Below, one piece after another: positions 18,977-27,723 of a stretch of DNA of 64,000 nt; within the stretch, counting starts at the first letter, position 1; each line of letters begins with the position of its first letter. Below the pieces are notes generated by a model, which was not told the DNA's origin, did no database searches, and worked only from the letters and a program-made list of their open reading frames with translations. The DNA is taken from the NCBI RefSeq assembly GCF_019083805.1, contig NZ_JAHRDV010000006.1:62001-126000 (forward strand). Direction: 5' to 3'. This DNA comes from Acetobacter estunensis (GTDB lineage: Bacteria > Pseudomonadota > Alphaproteobacteria > Acetobacterales > Acetobacteraceae). A program made the position numbers and the translations under genes.

Positions 18977-19915
18977 ATGTCAGTGGATTCGTCATCTGTG
19001 GCCGGGGCCGTTACGCCCGAAGGGCTGGTGGAGGCTGTGCGTCGCGAGATTGCGGCGCATGGCGTCTCACCGTGGCAGGCGCCCGATGTCTCCTCCGGCA
19101 AGGGGCAGGCGGACGAGAACTTTCCGGTGGGATCGGTTCTGTTTGCCCGCCCGCTGCGGACGCATGTTCACGCTTATTACGATTTTGCCCGATTCAGCGA
19201 CGACGTGACCGACAGCGCGCAGCTGACGCCACAGGAAAAGATCGCCCGTCTGGATGCGATGGAAGACATCGTACGTGGAAAGGCGGCAGCACCCCCGCGC
19301 AAGGACGCGCGTTCTGCCGCCCGCGTGCGGACCATGCTCGAAGAAACGGGTCTGCCCTGCGAGGTGGCGACGGACCTGCTGGTGGCCTTCCGCGAGGACG
19401 CAGTGAAGGATCGCTACGCTTCGATGGCGGAACTGGAGCGGTACTGCCGTTACTCGGCCAATCCGGTCGGTCGGTTTCTGCTAGGGCTTCACGGGGAAAG
19501 CGAGGCGACGTTCGTGGCCTCGGACGCGCTGTGCACGTCACTCCAGATTCTCAATCACCTTCAGGATTGTGGGGACGATCTGCGCAAGCTTGGTCGGTCC
19601 TACATTCCGCTCGATCTGCTCGCGGCGGAAGGACTGACGGCGGAGGCCGTGCTGGCGCGCGCAACATTGGCCGGTCTGCGCCGCGTATTCGATCTGATGC
19701 TGGATGACGTCGACCGACTGAACGCAACGGCGCGCGGCCTCCTGCACACCGTGCAGGACCGTCGTATGAGAATGTATTGCGGCGCGGTGGTGCGACTGGC
19801 GCATCTGCTGGCGGCGCATCTGCGCGCGGGTGATCCGCTGGCCGGGAGGGTGGCATTACGCCGCGCTGATTTCGGTCGCGGGATGCTTGCGGCGCTGGCC
19901 GCGTGGAAAGCCTGA
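18977..19915 (+). CDS. hpnC: Squalene synthase HpnC (hydroxysqualene synthase)
   Basis: A 312-residue trans-isoprenyl diphosphate synthase-like protein. In the HpnC-D-E route it converts presqualene diphosphate to hydroxysqualene. Both aspartate-rich motifs are visible: FSDDVTD near residue 75 and LQDCGDD near 205. The frame is open from ATG 18872, which overlaps hpnB by 20 bp, but the first 35 residues of that version are low-complexity and unlike the family, so I prefer ATG 18977. Neither start has a strong ribosome site. Confidence 0.94.
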   Translation: MSVDSSSVAGAVTPEGLVEAVRREIAAHGVSPWQAPDVSSGKGQADENFPVGSVLFARPLRTHVHAYYDFARFSDDVTDSAQLTPQEKIARLDAMEDIVRGKAAAPPRKDARSAARVRTMLEETGLPCEVATDLLVAFREDAVKDRYASMAELERYCRYSANPVGRFLLGLHGESEATFVASDALCTSLQILNHLQDCGDDLRKLGRSYIPLDLLAAEGLTAEAVLARATLAGLRRVFDLMLDDVDRLNATARGLLHTVQDRRMRMYCGAVVRLAHLLAAHLRAGDPLAGRVALRRADFGRGMLAALAAWKA

Positions 19916-19966
19916 GACGATGCGTGGAACATGGGTGTGGCAAGCCGCCACAAAGGAGCAAATGGC

Positions 19967-20869
19967 ATGAACGAGACACTCGGTACGCATGATGAACCGA
20001 CGCCGCTGGGCTGCGATCCCGCTGATCTGGCGCGCGTCGAAGCGATCGTCCGGCAGGCGGGGACCTCGTTTGCGACCGGAATGCGCATCCTCCCGCCCTA
20101 TCGTCGTTACGGCATGTATGCGATTTACGCCTTCTGCCGCATCGTGGACGACATTGCCGACGGAGACGCGCCGTCGCTGCGTGGTGCCGAGCATGCCAAG
20201 GACCGTGAAGCACGGCTGAATGAATGGCACGCGCGCATCGCGCGTCTTTATGAAGGGCAGACGCACGACGCACTGGATCGCGTGCTTCATGCTGCCATCC
20301 GTTTCTTCTCGCTGCACAAGCATGACTTCGACGCCATCATCGATGGCATGACGATGGACGCGCTCGGCCCTATCGTGGCGCCTGATGAGGAAACGCTGGA
20401 CCTTTATTGCGACCGTGTGGCCGCCGCCGTCGGGCGTCTGTCGGTGCATATCTTCGGTGACAGCTCGCATGACGCCAAGCGCGTCGCCCACCATCTGGGA
20501 CGCGCGCTCCAGCTCACGAACATCCTGCGCGATGTGGGGGAGGACGCACATGCCGGGCGTCTCTATCTGCCACGCGATCTTCTGGCCCGTTTCGATGTAC
20601 CGGCCGACCCGCAGAAGATTCTGTCCTCCGCCGGTCTGCCCGGCGTGCTGCAGATTATCTCCGTACGGGCGCGGGATCATTTCCGTGAGGCCTTCCGCAT
20701 CATGAAGAAGTGCGACCGTCGCGCCATGATGCCGGCCCGTCTGATGGGCGGCTGCTATCTCGGGATTCTCGATTCTCTGGAAAAGCGTGGCTGGGACCAT
20801 GCAGGCTCCGCCATGGACGTGTCGCCCGCCCGCAAGGCCGTGGGTGTGTTGCAGGCCTTCGCGGCCTGA
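19967..20869 (+). CDS. hpnD: Presqualene diphosphate synthase HpnD
   Basis: A 300-residue enzyme that joins two farnesyl diphosphates to presqualene diphosphate. The first Asp motif FCRIVDDIADG and the second LTNILRDVGEDA are intact, with YRRYGMYAIYAFCR just before the first. A perfect AAGGAG lies 8 bases before ATG 19967, which decides this start over the upstream in-frame ATG at 19931. It ends 5 bp before hpnE. Confidence 0.96.
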   Translation: MNETLGTHDEPTPLGCDPADLARVEAIVRQAGTSFATGMRILPPYRRYGMYAIYAFCRIVDDIADGDAPSLRGAEHAKDREARLNEWHARIARLYEGQTHDALDRVLHAAIRFFSLHKHDFDAIIDGMTMDALGPIVAPDEETLDLYCDRVAAAVGRLSVHIFGDSSHDAKRVAHHLGRALQLTNILRDVGEDAHAGRLYLPRDLLARFDVPADPQKILSSAGLPGVLQIISVRARDHFREAFRIMKKCDRRAMMPARLMGGCYLGILDSLEKRGWDHAGSAMDVSPARKAVGVLQAFAA

Positions 20870-20874
20870 CGGCG

Positions 20875-22200
20875 ATGGCCCGGCGCGTTCATATCATCGG
20901 CGGGGGCCTGTCGGGGCTGGCTGCTGCGGTGGAGATTGCGGGAAGCGGCCGCCATGTGGTGATTCACGAGGCCGGTCCGGCCTGCGGTGGACGCGCGCGT
21001 TCCTATGAAGACCGCAAGCTGGGCTGTCGTATCGACAATGGCAATCACCTGCTGCTGACCGCCAATGACGCCGCCTTTCGCTATCTCGGGCAGATTGGAG
21101 CGCTGGACACGGTGTGTGGACCGGACCGGCCGATCTTTCCCTTTGTCGATCTCGCGGATGGCACGAACTGGACGCTCGATCTGTCCATGGGGCGGGTGCC
21201 GTGGTGGCTGTTCAGTCCGCAACGCCGCGTGCCGGGCATGAAGCTGGGTGAGGTGATGGCGCTGCGCCGGTTGATGGAAGCTGGGCCGGACGAAGTCGTG
21301 TCCGCCTGTCTTTCGGACGGTGAGTTCTCGCGCCGCTTGTTGGATCCATTTTCCATCGCCGCTCTCAATACGCCCAGTGACGAGGCGAGTGCGGCTCTCC
21401 TTGGGCATGTCATTCGTGAGTCGCTGGCAAAGGGTGGAAAAGCCTGCCTGCCGCGTTTTGCCAAAGTGGGTCTTTCCGAGACTTTGGTCGATCCGGCGCT
21501 GGCCTATCTTTCCGTGATGAAGGCGGACGTAGGCACGGGGCGGCGTGTGACGGCCATTGAGACCGGTCTGGACCGGGTGACGGCGCTCTGTTTCCCCGAC
21601 GAGCGGATCGAGCTTGGCCCGGAGAATGTGGTGATCCTTGCCGTGCCAGCACCTGTCGCCGCGTCCCTGCTGAAGGATGCGCTGCCGGATCTGGTGGTTC
21701 CGGACGAATTCGAGGGGATCTTCAACGCGCATTTCCGTCTCGACCGTGCCCCGTTGCCGCTCGGCAGTTTCGCGTCCACCGGTTTCGTGGGTGTTGTGGG
21801 CGGTGTGACTGAGTGGGTGTTCCTGCGCGATGACATCCTGTCCGTGACGGTGAGTGCCGCCAATCGCTACGCAGCACGGTCGCCCGAGGCGTTGGGGGCT
21901 GCGATCTGGCAGGAGTTGCGTCGGGTCATGGATACACTGCTGGACATGCCGCTGCCCGCCACTGTGCCGGAGCGACATCGGCTGGTCTGGGAAAAGCGTG
22001 CCACGTTTGCCGCAACGCCGTCGCAATTGCGGCGCAGACCGCAGGCGAAGACGGCACTTGCCAATCTCGCTCTGGCGGGGGACTGGACGGCCACGGGTTT
22101 GCCCGCCACGATTGACGGTTCCATTCGGTCCGGGGTTGCCGCAGTTCGGGCGCTGGGATTGCGCGGCGCTTACGAAAGCGGCATGCAACCGGCTGCCTGA
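20875..22200 (+). CDS. hpnE: Hydroxysqualene dehydroxylase HpnE
   Basis: A 441-residue FAD-dependent amine-oxidase-type protein that reduces hydroxysqualene to squalene. The N-terminal FAD motif VHIIGGGLSGLAAAVEIA and the GGRARSYED loop are clear, and the C-terminal FAD segment LALAGDWTATGLPATIDGSI is typical. The start lies 5 bp after hpnD. With hpnC and hpnD it forms the complete three-enzyme bacterial squalene route. Confidence 0.95.
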   Translation: MARRVHIIGGGLSGLAAAVEIAGSGRHVVIHEAGPACGGRARSYEDRKLGCRIDNGNHLLLTANDAAFRYLGQIGALDTVCGPDRPIFPFVDLADGTNWTLDLSMGRVPWWLFSPQRRVPGMKLGEVMALRRLMEAGPDEVVSACLSDGEFSRRLLDPFSIAALNTPSDEASAALLGHVIRESLAKGGKACLPRFAKVGLSETLVDPALAYLSVMKADVGTGRRVTAIETGLDRVTALCFPDERIELGPENVVILAVPAPVAASLLKDALPDLVVPDEFEGIFNAHFRLDRAPLPLGSFASTGFVGVVGGVTEWVFLRDDILSVTVSAANRYAARSPEALGAAIWQELRRVMDTLLDMPLPATVPERHRLVWEKRATFAATPSQLRRRPQAKTALANLALAGDWTATGLPATIDGSIRSGVAAVRALGLRGAYESGMQPAA

Positions 22201-22246
22201 GTCGTTGCGGGCTTTGGATAAGACATAGGGAGAATGACGGTAGGCC

Positions 22247-24223
22247 ATGCTGGACGATACGACACATTCCGCATCTTCTGCTCCGGGCGGACCGGGTGCT
22301 GACGAACTGGAGAAGATTGTCCGGCGTGCCCATGCAGCCCTGGGCGGCAAGCAGAACGAGGACGGTCACTGGGTGTTCGAGCTTGAAGCCGACGCTACCA
22401 TTCCGGCCGAATATGTCCTGCTGGAACATTTCCTCGACCGTATCGACGAGGATCTGGAGCGCAAGATCGGCGTCTATCTGCGCCGCATTCAGGGCGAGCA
22501 TGGCGGCTGGCCGCTGTATCACGATGGCGAGTTCAACATCTCCGCCACGGTGAAGGCCTATTACGCCCTCAAATGCATTGGAGACGATCCCGATGCGCCG
22601 CACATGAAGCGTGCGCGGGAAGCAGTGCTCGATCATGGCGGGGCGGAGCGCAGCAACGTCTTCACGCGCTTCCAGCTCGCCCTGTTCGGGGAAATCCCGT
22701 GGCACGGCACGCCGGTCATGCCGGTCGAGCTGATGCTGCTGAAACGCTCGGCGTTCTTCTCCGTGTGGAACATGTCTTACTGGTCACGCACGGTGATTGC
22801 GCCTCTGCTGGTGCTGGCGGCCCTGCGTCCGGTGGCGATCAACCCGCGTGGCGTGCATGTGCAGGAACTATTCGTGACCCAGCCCGATCAGGTGAAGGAC
22901 TGGATTCGTGGGCCGTATCGCTCGCGCTGGGGGCATGTGTTCAAGGTGGTGGATCAGGTTTTGCGCCCGACCATCAAGCTGGTTCCCAAGAAGACACATC
23001 AGAAGGCCATCAAGGCTGCCGTAGACTTCATTGAGCCGCGTCTGAACGGGATCGACGGTCTGGGGGCGATTTATCCCGCCATGGCCAACACGGTGATGAT
23101 GTACCGCGCTCTGGGCGTGCCGGACAGCGATCCTCGCGCAAAGACGGCGTGGGAATCGGTGCAGGCGCTGCTCGTCGATCATGGCGATGAGGTGTATTGC
23201 CAGCCCTGCGTGTCGCCCATTTGGGACACTGGTCTTGCCGGTCATGCGATGATGGAAGCGGGCAGTGGGGCCAATCCCATCGAAGCGGAAGCCACGAAAG
23301 CCAATCTTGCCAAAGCCGCCGAGTGGCTTCGCGGACGTCAGATTCTTGACGTGAAGGGCGACTGGGCCATCAACAAGCCCGATCTGGAACCGGGTGGCTG
23401 GGCTTTCCAGTATCGCAACGATTATTACCCGGATGTGGACGATACGGCGGTGGTGGGCATGCTGCTGCATCGCCAGAACGATCCGGCCAATGCGGAGGCG
23501 ATCGAGCGCGCCCGCAAGTGGATCGTGGGCATGCAGAGCACCAACGGCGGTTGGGGTGCCTTCGACATCGATAATGATAAGGACCTTCTCAACCACATTC
23601 CGTTTGCCGACCATGGCGCGTTGCTCGATCCGCCGACAGCCGATGTGACGGCGCGCTGCATCTCCTTCCTTGCGCAGCTTGACAATCCTGAGGATCGCCC
23701 GGTTATCGAGCGTGGCCTCGCTTATCTGCGCTCCGATCAGGAGAAGGATGGCTCGTGGTTCGGCCGATGGGGGACGAACTACATTTACGGCACATGGTCG
23801 GTGCTGTGCGCTCTCAACGCCGCCGATGTGTCGCATGACGATCCGATGGTGGTGCGGGCTGTGGAGTGGCTGCGTTCGGTTCAGCGGCCCGATGGCGGCT
23901 GGGGCGAAGGCTGCGAAAGCTACGAAGGTGGCCTGCACGGACAATATAAGGAGAGCCTGCCTTCACAGACCGCATGGGCCGTTCTGGGTCTGATGGCTGC
24001 GGGACGTCGTGACGATCCGGCGACGGTGCGGGGTATTGCGTGGCTGGCAGAGCACCAGAATGACGATGGCGAGTGGGATGAGCAGCCCTACAACGCCGTT
24101 GGTTTCCCCAAGGTGTTCTATCTGAAATACCACGGCTACCGGCAGTTCTTCCCGCTTCTCGCGGTGGCGCGGTATCGCAATCTCGGCAGCACCAATTCGC
24201 GTCAGGTGTCCTTTGGCTTCTGA
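22247..24223 (+). CDS. shc: Squalene-hopene cyclase
   Basis: A 658-residue terpene cyclase that converts squalene to hopene and hopanol at the membrane surface. The catalytic DXDDTA motif is Asp396-Val-Asp398-Asp399-Thr-Ala. Several QW repeats are visible, such as NGGWGAFD, KDGSWFGRWG and PDGGWGEG. The length is normal. It follows hpnE by 46 bp and overlaps hpnG by about 11 bp. The product is the C30 hopanoid core. Confidence 0.97.
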   Translation: MLDDTTHSASSAPGGPGADELEKIVRRAHAALGGKQNEDGHWVFELEADATIPAEYVLLEHFLDRIDEDLERKIGVYLRRIQGEHGGWPLYHDGEFNISATVKAYYALKCIGDDPDAPHMKRAREAVLDHGGAERSNVFTRFQLALFGEIPWHGTPVMPVELMLLKRSAFFSVWNMSYWSRTVIAPLLVLAALRPVAINPRGVHVQELFVTQPDQVKDWIRGPYRSRWGHVFKVVDQVLRPTIKLVPKKTHQKAIKAAVDFIEPRLNGIDGLGAIYPAMANTVMMYRALGVPDSDPRAKTAWESVQALLVDHGDEVYCQPCVSPIWDTGLAGHAMMEAGSGANPIEAEATKANLAKAAEWLRGRQILDVKGDWAINKPDLEPGGWAFQYRNDYYPDVDDTAVVGMLLHRQNDPANAEAIERARKWIVGMQSTNGGWGAFDIDNDKDLLNHIPFADHGALLDPPTADVTARCISFLAQLDNPEDRPVIERGLAYLRSDQEKDGSWFGRWGTNYIYGTWSVLCALNAADVSHDDPMVVRAVEWLRSVQRPDGGWGEGCESYEGGLHGQYKESLPSQTAWAVLGLMAAGRRDDPATVRGIAWLAEHQNDDGEWDEQPYNAVGFPKVFYLKYHGYRQFFPLLAVARYRNLGSTNSRQVSFGF

Positions 24224-24899
24224 TGACGCTCAGGGCGGCCCGATCGGGTTTCTGGTCGGGCTGAAGGCCGAAGCGGATCTGCTGCGTCGGTTTTTTCCGG
24301 ATTCGCCCATTGCGATCAGTGGGGCTACGCGTGATGGCGCCGAGCGAGGGGCGGCGCGTCTGGTGGCGTGTGGTGTGTCAGTGCTGGCGTCGTTCGGGTT
24401 GGCGGCGGGACTTGATCCGGCTCTGGCTCCGGGGACGATTCTCGTGCCGGATGCTGTTGTCGCGGAGGGAAAGCTTTTCCCATGTTCGCCATCTTTGCGG
24501 CGCAGGCTGGGGGCAGGATTGCGTGGCGTGGTGGCCGGTGCGCTGCTGCACAGCGACGTGGTGGTGCTGACGGCAGAGGAAAAACAGCGGTTGGCGCATG
24601 AGACAGGCTGCTGCTCGCTGGACATGGAAAGTGGCTTTGTGGCGCGAGCGGCGCAGAAGGCCGAGCGTCCGTTCGCTGTTCTGCGTGCCGTCTGCGACCC
24701 TGCATCGCGAACTCTGCCTCCGGCAGCGGCTCTGGCTCTCTCACCTGATGGTGGGCTGGGTGTGGGAGCGTTGGCGAAATCGCTCCTCTGTCATCCGTCC
24801 CAGATCGTGTCCCTGATAAAACTTGGCTGCGATGCGTCTTCCGCACGTAGAGCGATGCTGCGTTTTCTTGAATTTAAGGCTTCGACGGCATCGTCCTGA
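24213..24899 (+). CDS. hpnG: Hopanoid-associated phosphorylase HpnG
   Basis: A 228-residue nucleoside-phosphorylase-like protein. HpnG removes adenine from adenosylhopane to give ribosylhopane on the route to bacteriohopanetetrol. The fold signature SLDMESGFVARAA matches the purine nucleoside/MTA phosphorylase motif (the Glu of ESG), and a glycine-rich N-terminal strand is present. The only in-frame start near the 5' end is TTG 24213, inside the shc 3' end. HpnH, which makes adenosylhopane, is not in this window. Confidence 0.9.
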   Translation: MASDDAQGGPIGFLVGLKAEADLLRRFFPDSPIAISGATRDGAERGAARLVACGVSVLASFGLAAGLDPALAPGTILVPDAVVAEGKLFPCSPSLRRRLGAGLRGVVAGALLHSDVVVLTAEEKQRLAHETGCCSLDMESGFVARAAQKAERPFAVLRAVCDPASRTLPPAAALALSPDGGLGVGALAKSLLCHPSQIVSLIKLGCDASSARRAMLRFLEFKASTASS

Positions 24900-24946
24900 T
24901 AACAGGATGCGCGACATTCTCTAATTGTGGCGCAACAATAATCTGT

Positions 24947-24985
24947 CTTGCGTCGTGCCGATTGTCTTCGTCGGCGTCGTGCAAG
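24947..24985. promoter_or_regulatory. Interrupted inverted repeat before the large GT gene
   Basis: Outer arms CTTGC/GCAAG and inner arms GCCGA/TCGGC are separated on both sides by the same five bases, GTCGT, around a 9-base loop. A TAAAAT box, like a -10 element, follows at 24990-24995 and the next gene starts at 25046. It could be the hpn cluster terminator or an operator. No -35 box is convincing. Confidence 0.35.
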
Positions 24986-25045
24986 CCAATAAAATTTTAG
25001 TGCGCGCATGCCGGTGAGGGTGGCGGGCCAGTCGAAGAGGATTTC

Positions 25046-27562
25046 ATGAACGCTCCTTTGGCGACGTCAAGGAAACTGACGCGATTCATCGGTTATTTTG
25101 ACAGTCTTGATGGGCTGGAAGTGCGTGGGTGGGCGTGCGATCTGGCGACGCCACGCGTCCCGGTTGTCCTGCATGTGCTGCTGGACGGGCAGGAAGTCGG
25201 GCGCGTGACCTGTGACCTTCCGCGCCCCGATGTTCAGGAAAACATTGGAGTCATGACGCCGCAGCTTGGATTTTCCTTCCATCTGCCTGCGTCGGCGGCG
25301 GACGGAAAGCCGCATCGTGTGGGGTTGCGCTTTCCGGATCGGTCGGTGGTGCCGTGTCTGGTGGGCGCGGTGGAAGAGGCGTTCCAGGAAGATATCCTTG
25401 TCACTCTTCAGCCGCGTTATGTTTATGAGTCGTTCGTGGACGGTTTTGGGCGCGGGGCACTTCGAGGCTGGGTGCAGCGTCTTGACCCTGTGACGGGTGA
25501 ACGCACGGGATGTTGCGAAGTCTCGGTCTTCGTGGATGGCGTGCCCTTCATGCATGTCCGCGCGGATCGTTTCCGTGGCGATGTCGCGGCGGCCGTGGGG
25601 GGCGACCCGAACTGCGGATTTGAGGTTGTCATACCCAAGCGGCGACGGGGCACCGGTCAGCGGAGCATCCGCTTTGTGGTGACGCCCGGTGATGTGGAGC
25701 TTCAGGGCAGTCCGCTGACCACGGCACTGGTGGATGACCGGCTGGAAGAACACCTACTGTCCATGAGCGAAACGGTGACCAATCTCCATCGTGAGATTGC
25801 CCGTCTGCGTGCAAAGATGCTCGATCTGCTGCCTGAGCAGCGCTACAGCCTCAATGATTACGATGCCTGGGCGCGCCGCTATTTCGATGGACTACGTGCC
25901 CGCGTGGCCGAGCGTCGGCGACAGCCGGGCATGCTGAAGCCCGAAGAGCAGCCGCTCGTGAGTGTGATCTGCCCCACCTACAAACCGGACATGACGGATT
26001 TTATCGCCGCCGTCGATTCGGTTGTGGCTCAGACATGGAGCAACTGGGAGCTGATCGTCGTGGAAGACGGCAGCAAGTCGCCCGAGGTGGCGGCCCGCAT
26101 TGCGGAATATTCGCGTAATGATCCTCGTATCCGTCTTGTGCGCCTGAAGAAGAATCTGGGCATTGCGGGGGCGACCAATGAAGGGATCAAGGCTGCGAAA
26201 GGTGAGTGGATCGCCTTTTTCGATCATGATGATCTTCTCGTGGATGTCGCTCTGGAAGCCATGTTTCAGGCCGCGCAGGGATTTGAACCGCTGGTGATCT
26301 ATTCCGATGAGGACAAGATTGATCAGGCAGGGTACTTTCTTGAGCCGAATTTCAAACCCGATTTCGATTACCGTTACCTACTGGGCTGCAACTATATCTG
26401 CCACTTGACCATGGTGCGGGCAGATGTTCTGGCGGAAGCGGGCGATCTGCACGCGAAATACGATGGCGCGCAGGATCATGATCTGATGCTGCGGCTGACG
26501 GAAATCGTGCCGCGCGAAGATTTTCTCCATGTGCCGGAAGTGCTGTATCACTGGCGCAAAACGCCTAATTCCACGGCGTCTACAGTGGCCAACAAGCAGT
26601 ATGCCGTCGATGCGGGCGTGCGCTGCGTGTCGGACCATCTGGCCCGTGTCGGGCATGACGCGATTGTAGAGTCGATCAACGACATCACGATCTACAATGT
26701 GAAATGGAAGCTGGAAGACACGCCTTCCGTGTCCATCATCATTCCGTTCCGCGATCAGGTGGAGATCACCCGTGAATGTGTGAATCGTCTGTTGAGCAGC
26801 ACGGATTATCCGGCGTTTGAGATCGTGTTGGTGGACAACTGGTCCTCGCAGCCGGAGACGCTGGATTTCTGCCGGGACATCGTGCGCGATAAGCGTGTGC
26901 GGGTGCTGACCATCAAGGAGGAGTTCAACTTCTCCCGTCTCAACAATCTCGCGGCGGCCACCTGTCGGTCCGAGTTCCTGTTCTTCATGAACAACGATCT
27001 ATTCGTGGAAGATGCGTCATGGTTGTGGACGATTCTGGGAGAAGCTCGTGCTGCGGACGATATCGGCGCGGTTGGCGGCAAGTTCCTCTACCCCAACGGG
27101 ACGATCCAGCATGTGGGTGTCGCGGTCGGGCCGGATGGCGTGGCGACGCATGTGCATCGCGGTCTGGCTGGTAACGACTACGGTTACATCGCGCGGGCGC
27201 TGCTCTGCCATGAAGTGTCGGCTGTGACGGCCGCGGGTATGCTGGTGCGCGCGGATGCCTTCCGGGAAATGGAAGGCTTCGATGAGGTCAATCTGCGCGT
27301 GGCTTATAATGATGTGGATTTCTGCCTGCGTCTGCGTGAGGCGGGCTGGCGCATCATCCAGTGCAACAACTTCGTGGCTATTCACCATGAGAGCCTGTCG
27401 CGTGGCAGCGATGATCGGCCCGAGCATGAAGCGCGCTTCTTTGCTGAAACGCAGTACATGCATGATCGCTGGAGCGAGAACTCGCTCTACCAGTACGACC
27501 CGGCGTATTCGCGGCATTTCCTGCTTGAACAAAGCTATCATGATCTCGCAAAGCCGGTGTAA
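25046..27562 (+). CDS. Large glycosyltransferase with two GT2 domains
   Basis: An 838-residue protein. Two related beta-rich modules cover about residues 10-90 and 130-225 (both with GW and a terminal GF, as in LRGWVQRL and PNCGFEVVIP). A short coiled coil follows (about 235-265), then a first GT2 domain (about 307-530; VSVICPTYKPD, FFDHDDLL) and a second GT2 domain (about 560-790; VSIIIPFRDQVE, FFMNNDLF, YNDVDFCLRLREAGW). Such proteins assemble O-antigen or surface polysaccharide. An AGAGGAT ribosome site precedes the ATG. It follows hpnG by 146 bp and its substrate is unknown. Confidence 0.9.
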   Translation: MNAPLATSRKLTRFIGYFDSLDGLEVRGWACDLATPRVPVVLHVLLDGQEVGRVTCDLPRPDVQENIGVMTPQLGFSFHLPASAADGKPHRVGLRFPDRSVVPCLVGAVEEAFQEDILVTLQPRYVYESFVDGFGRGALRGWVQRLDPVTGERTGCCEVSVFVDGVPFMHVRADRFRGDVAAAVGGDPNCGFEVVIPKRRRGTGQRSIRFVVTPGDVELQGSPLTTALVDDRLEEHLLSMSETVTNLHREIARLRAKMLDLLPEQRYSLNDYDAWARRYFDGLRARVAERRRQPGMLKPEEQPLVSVICPTYKPDMTDFIAAVDSVVAQTWSNWELIVVEDGSKSPEVAARIAEYSRNDPRIRLVRLKKNLGIAGATNEGIKAAKGEWIAFFDHDDLLVDVALEAMFQAAQGFEPLVIYSDEDKIDQAGYFLEPNFKPDFDYRYLLGCNYICHLTMVRADVLAEAGDLHAKYDGAQDHDLMLRLTEIVPREDFLHVPEVLYHWRKTPNSTASTVANKQYAVDAGVRCVSDHLARVGHDAIVESINDITIYNVKWKLEDTPSVSIIIPFRDQVEITRECVNRLLSSTDYPAFEIVLVDNWSSQPETLDFCRDIVRDKRVRVLTIKEEFNFSRLNNLAAATCRSEFLFFMNNDLFVEDASWLWTILGEARAADDIGAVGGKFLYPNGTIQHVGVAVGPDGVATHVHRGLAGNDYGYIARALLCHEVSAVTAAGMLVRADAFREMEGFDEVNLRVAYNDVDFCLRLREAGWRIIQCNNFVAIHHESLSRGSDDRPEHEARFFAETQYMHDRWSENSLYQYDPAYSRHFLLEQSYHDLAKPV

Positions 27563-27594
27563 CGGTTGCGATCTTTCACTCCCTGATGTGACGG

Positions 27595-27618
27595 GAACCT
27601 GACCCTTTTGTCAGGTTC
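27595..27618. terminator. Perfect 9-bp hairpin between GT and phosphoketolase genes
   Basis: GAACCTGAC and GTCAGGTTC pair around a 6-base loop CCTTTT, 33 bp after the glycosyltransferase stop. TTGACG follows at once but no matching -10 is seen. The hairpin may end the GT transcript, but it lacks a T run. Confidence 0.45.
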
Positions 27619-27723
27619 TTGACGCCGCTTTCCGCCTGTGTCCGCATGACCGCCATCGCGCCTGCTCCCACGATCATGGGGGCACGGTCCGGCGGTTCCA
27701 TGCTCCACAGGAGGCCAGAGGCA

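Noticed and set aside
17743-19101. 452-codon open frame on the minus strand
   Set aside because: Antisense to hpnB and the hpnC start; low-complexity, Arg/His-rich.
20755-22350. 531-codon open frame on the minus strand
   Set aside because: Antisense to hpnE with no recognisable motif; an effect of high-GC codon bias.
27619-27647. Promoter with TTGACG as -35 before phosphoketolase
   Set aside because: No acceptable -10 box follows at 16-18 bases, so the match is probably chance next to the hairpin.
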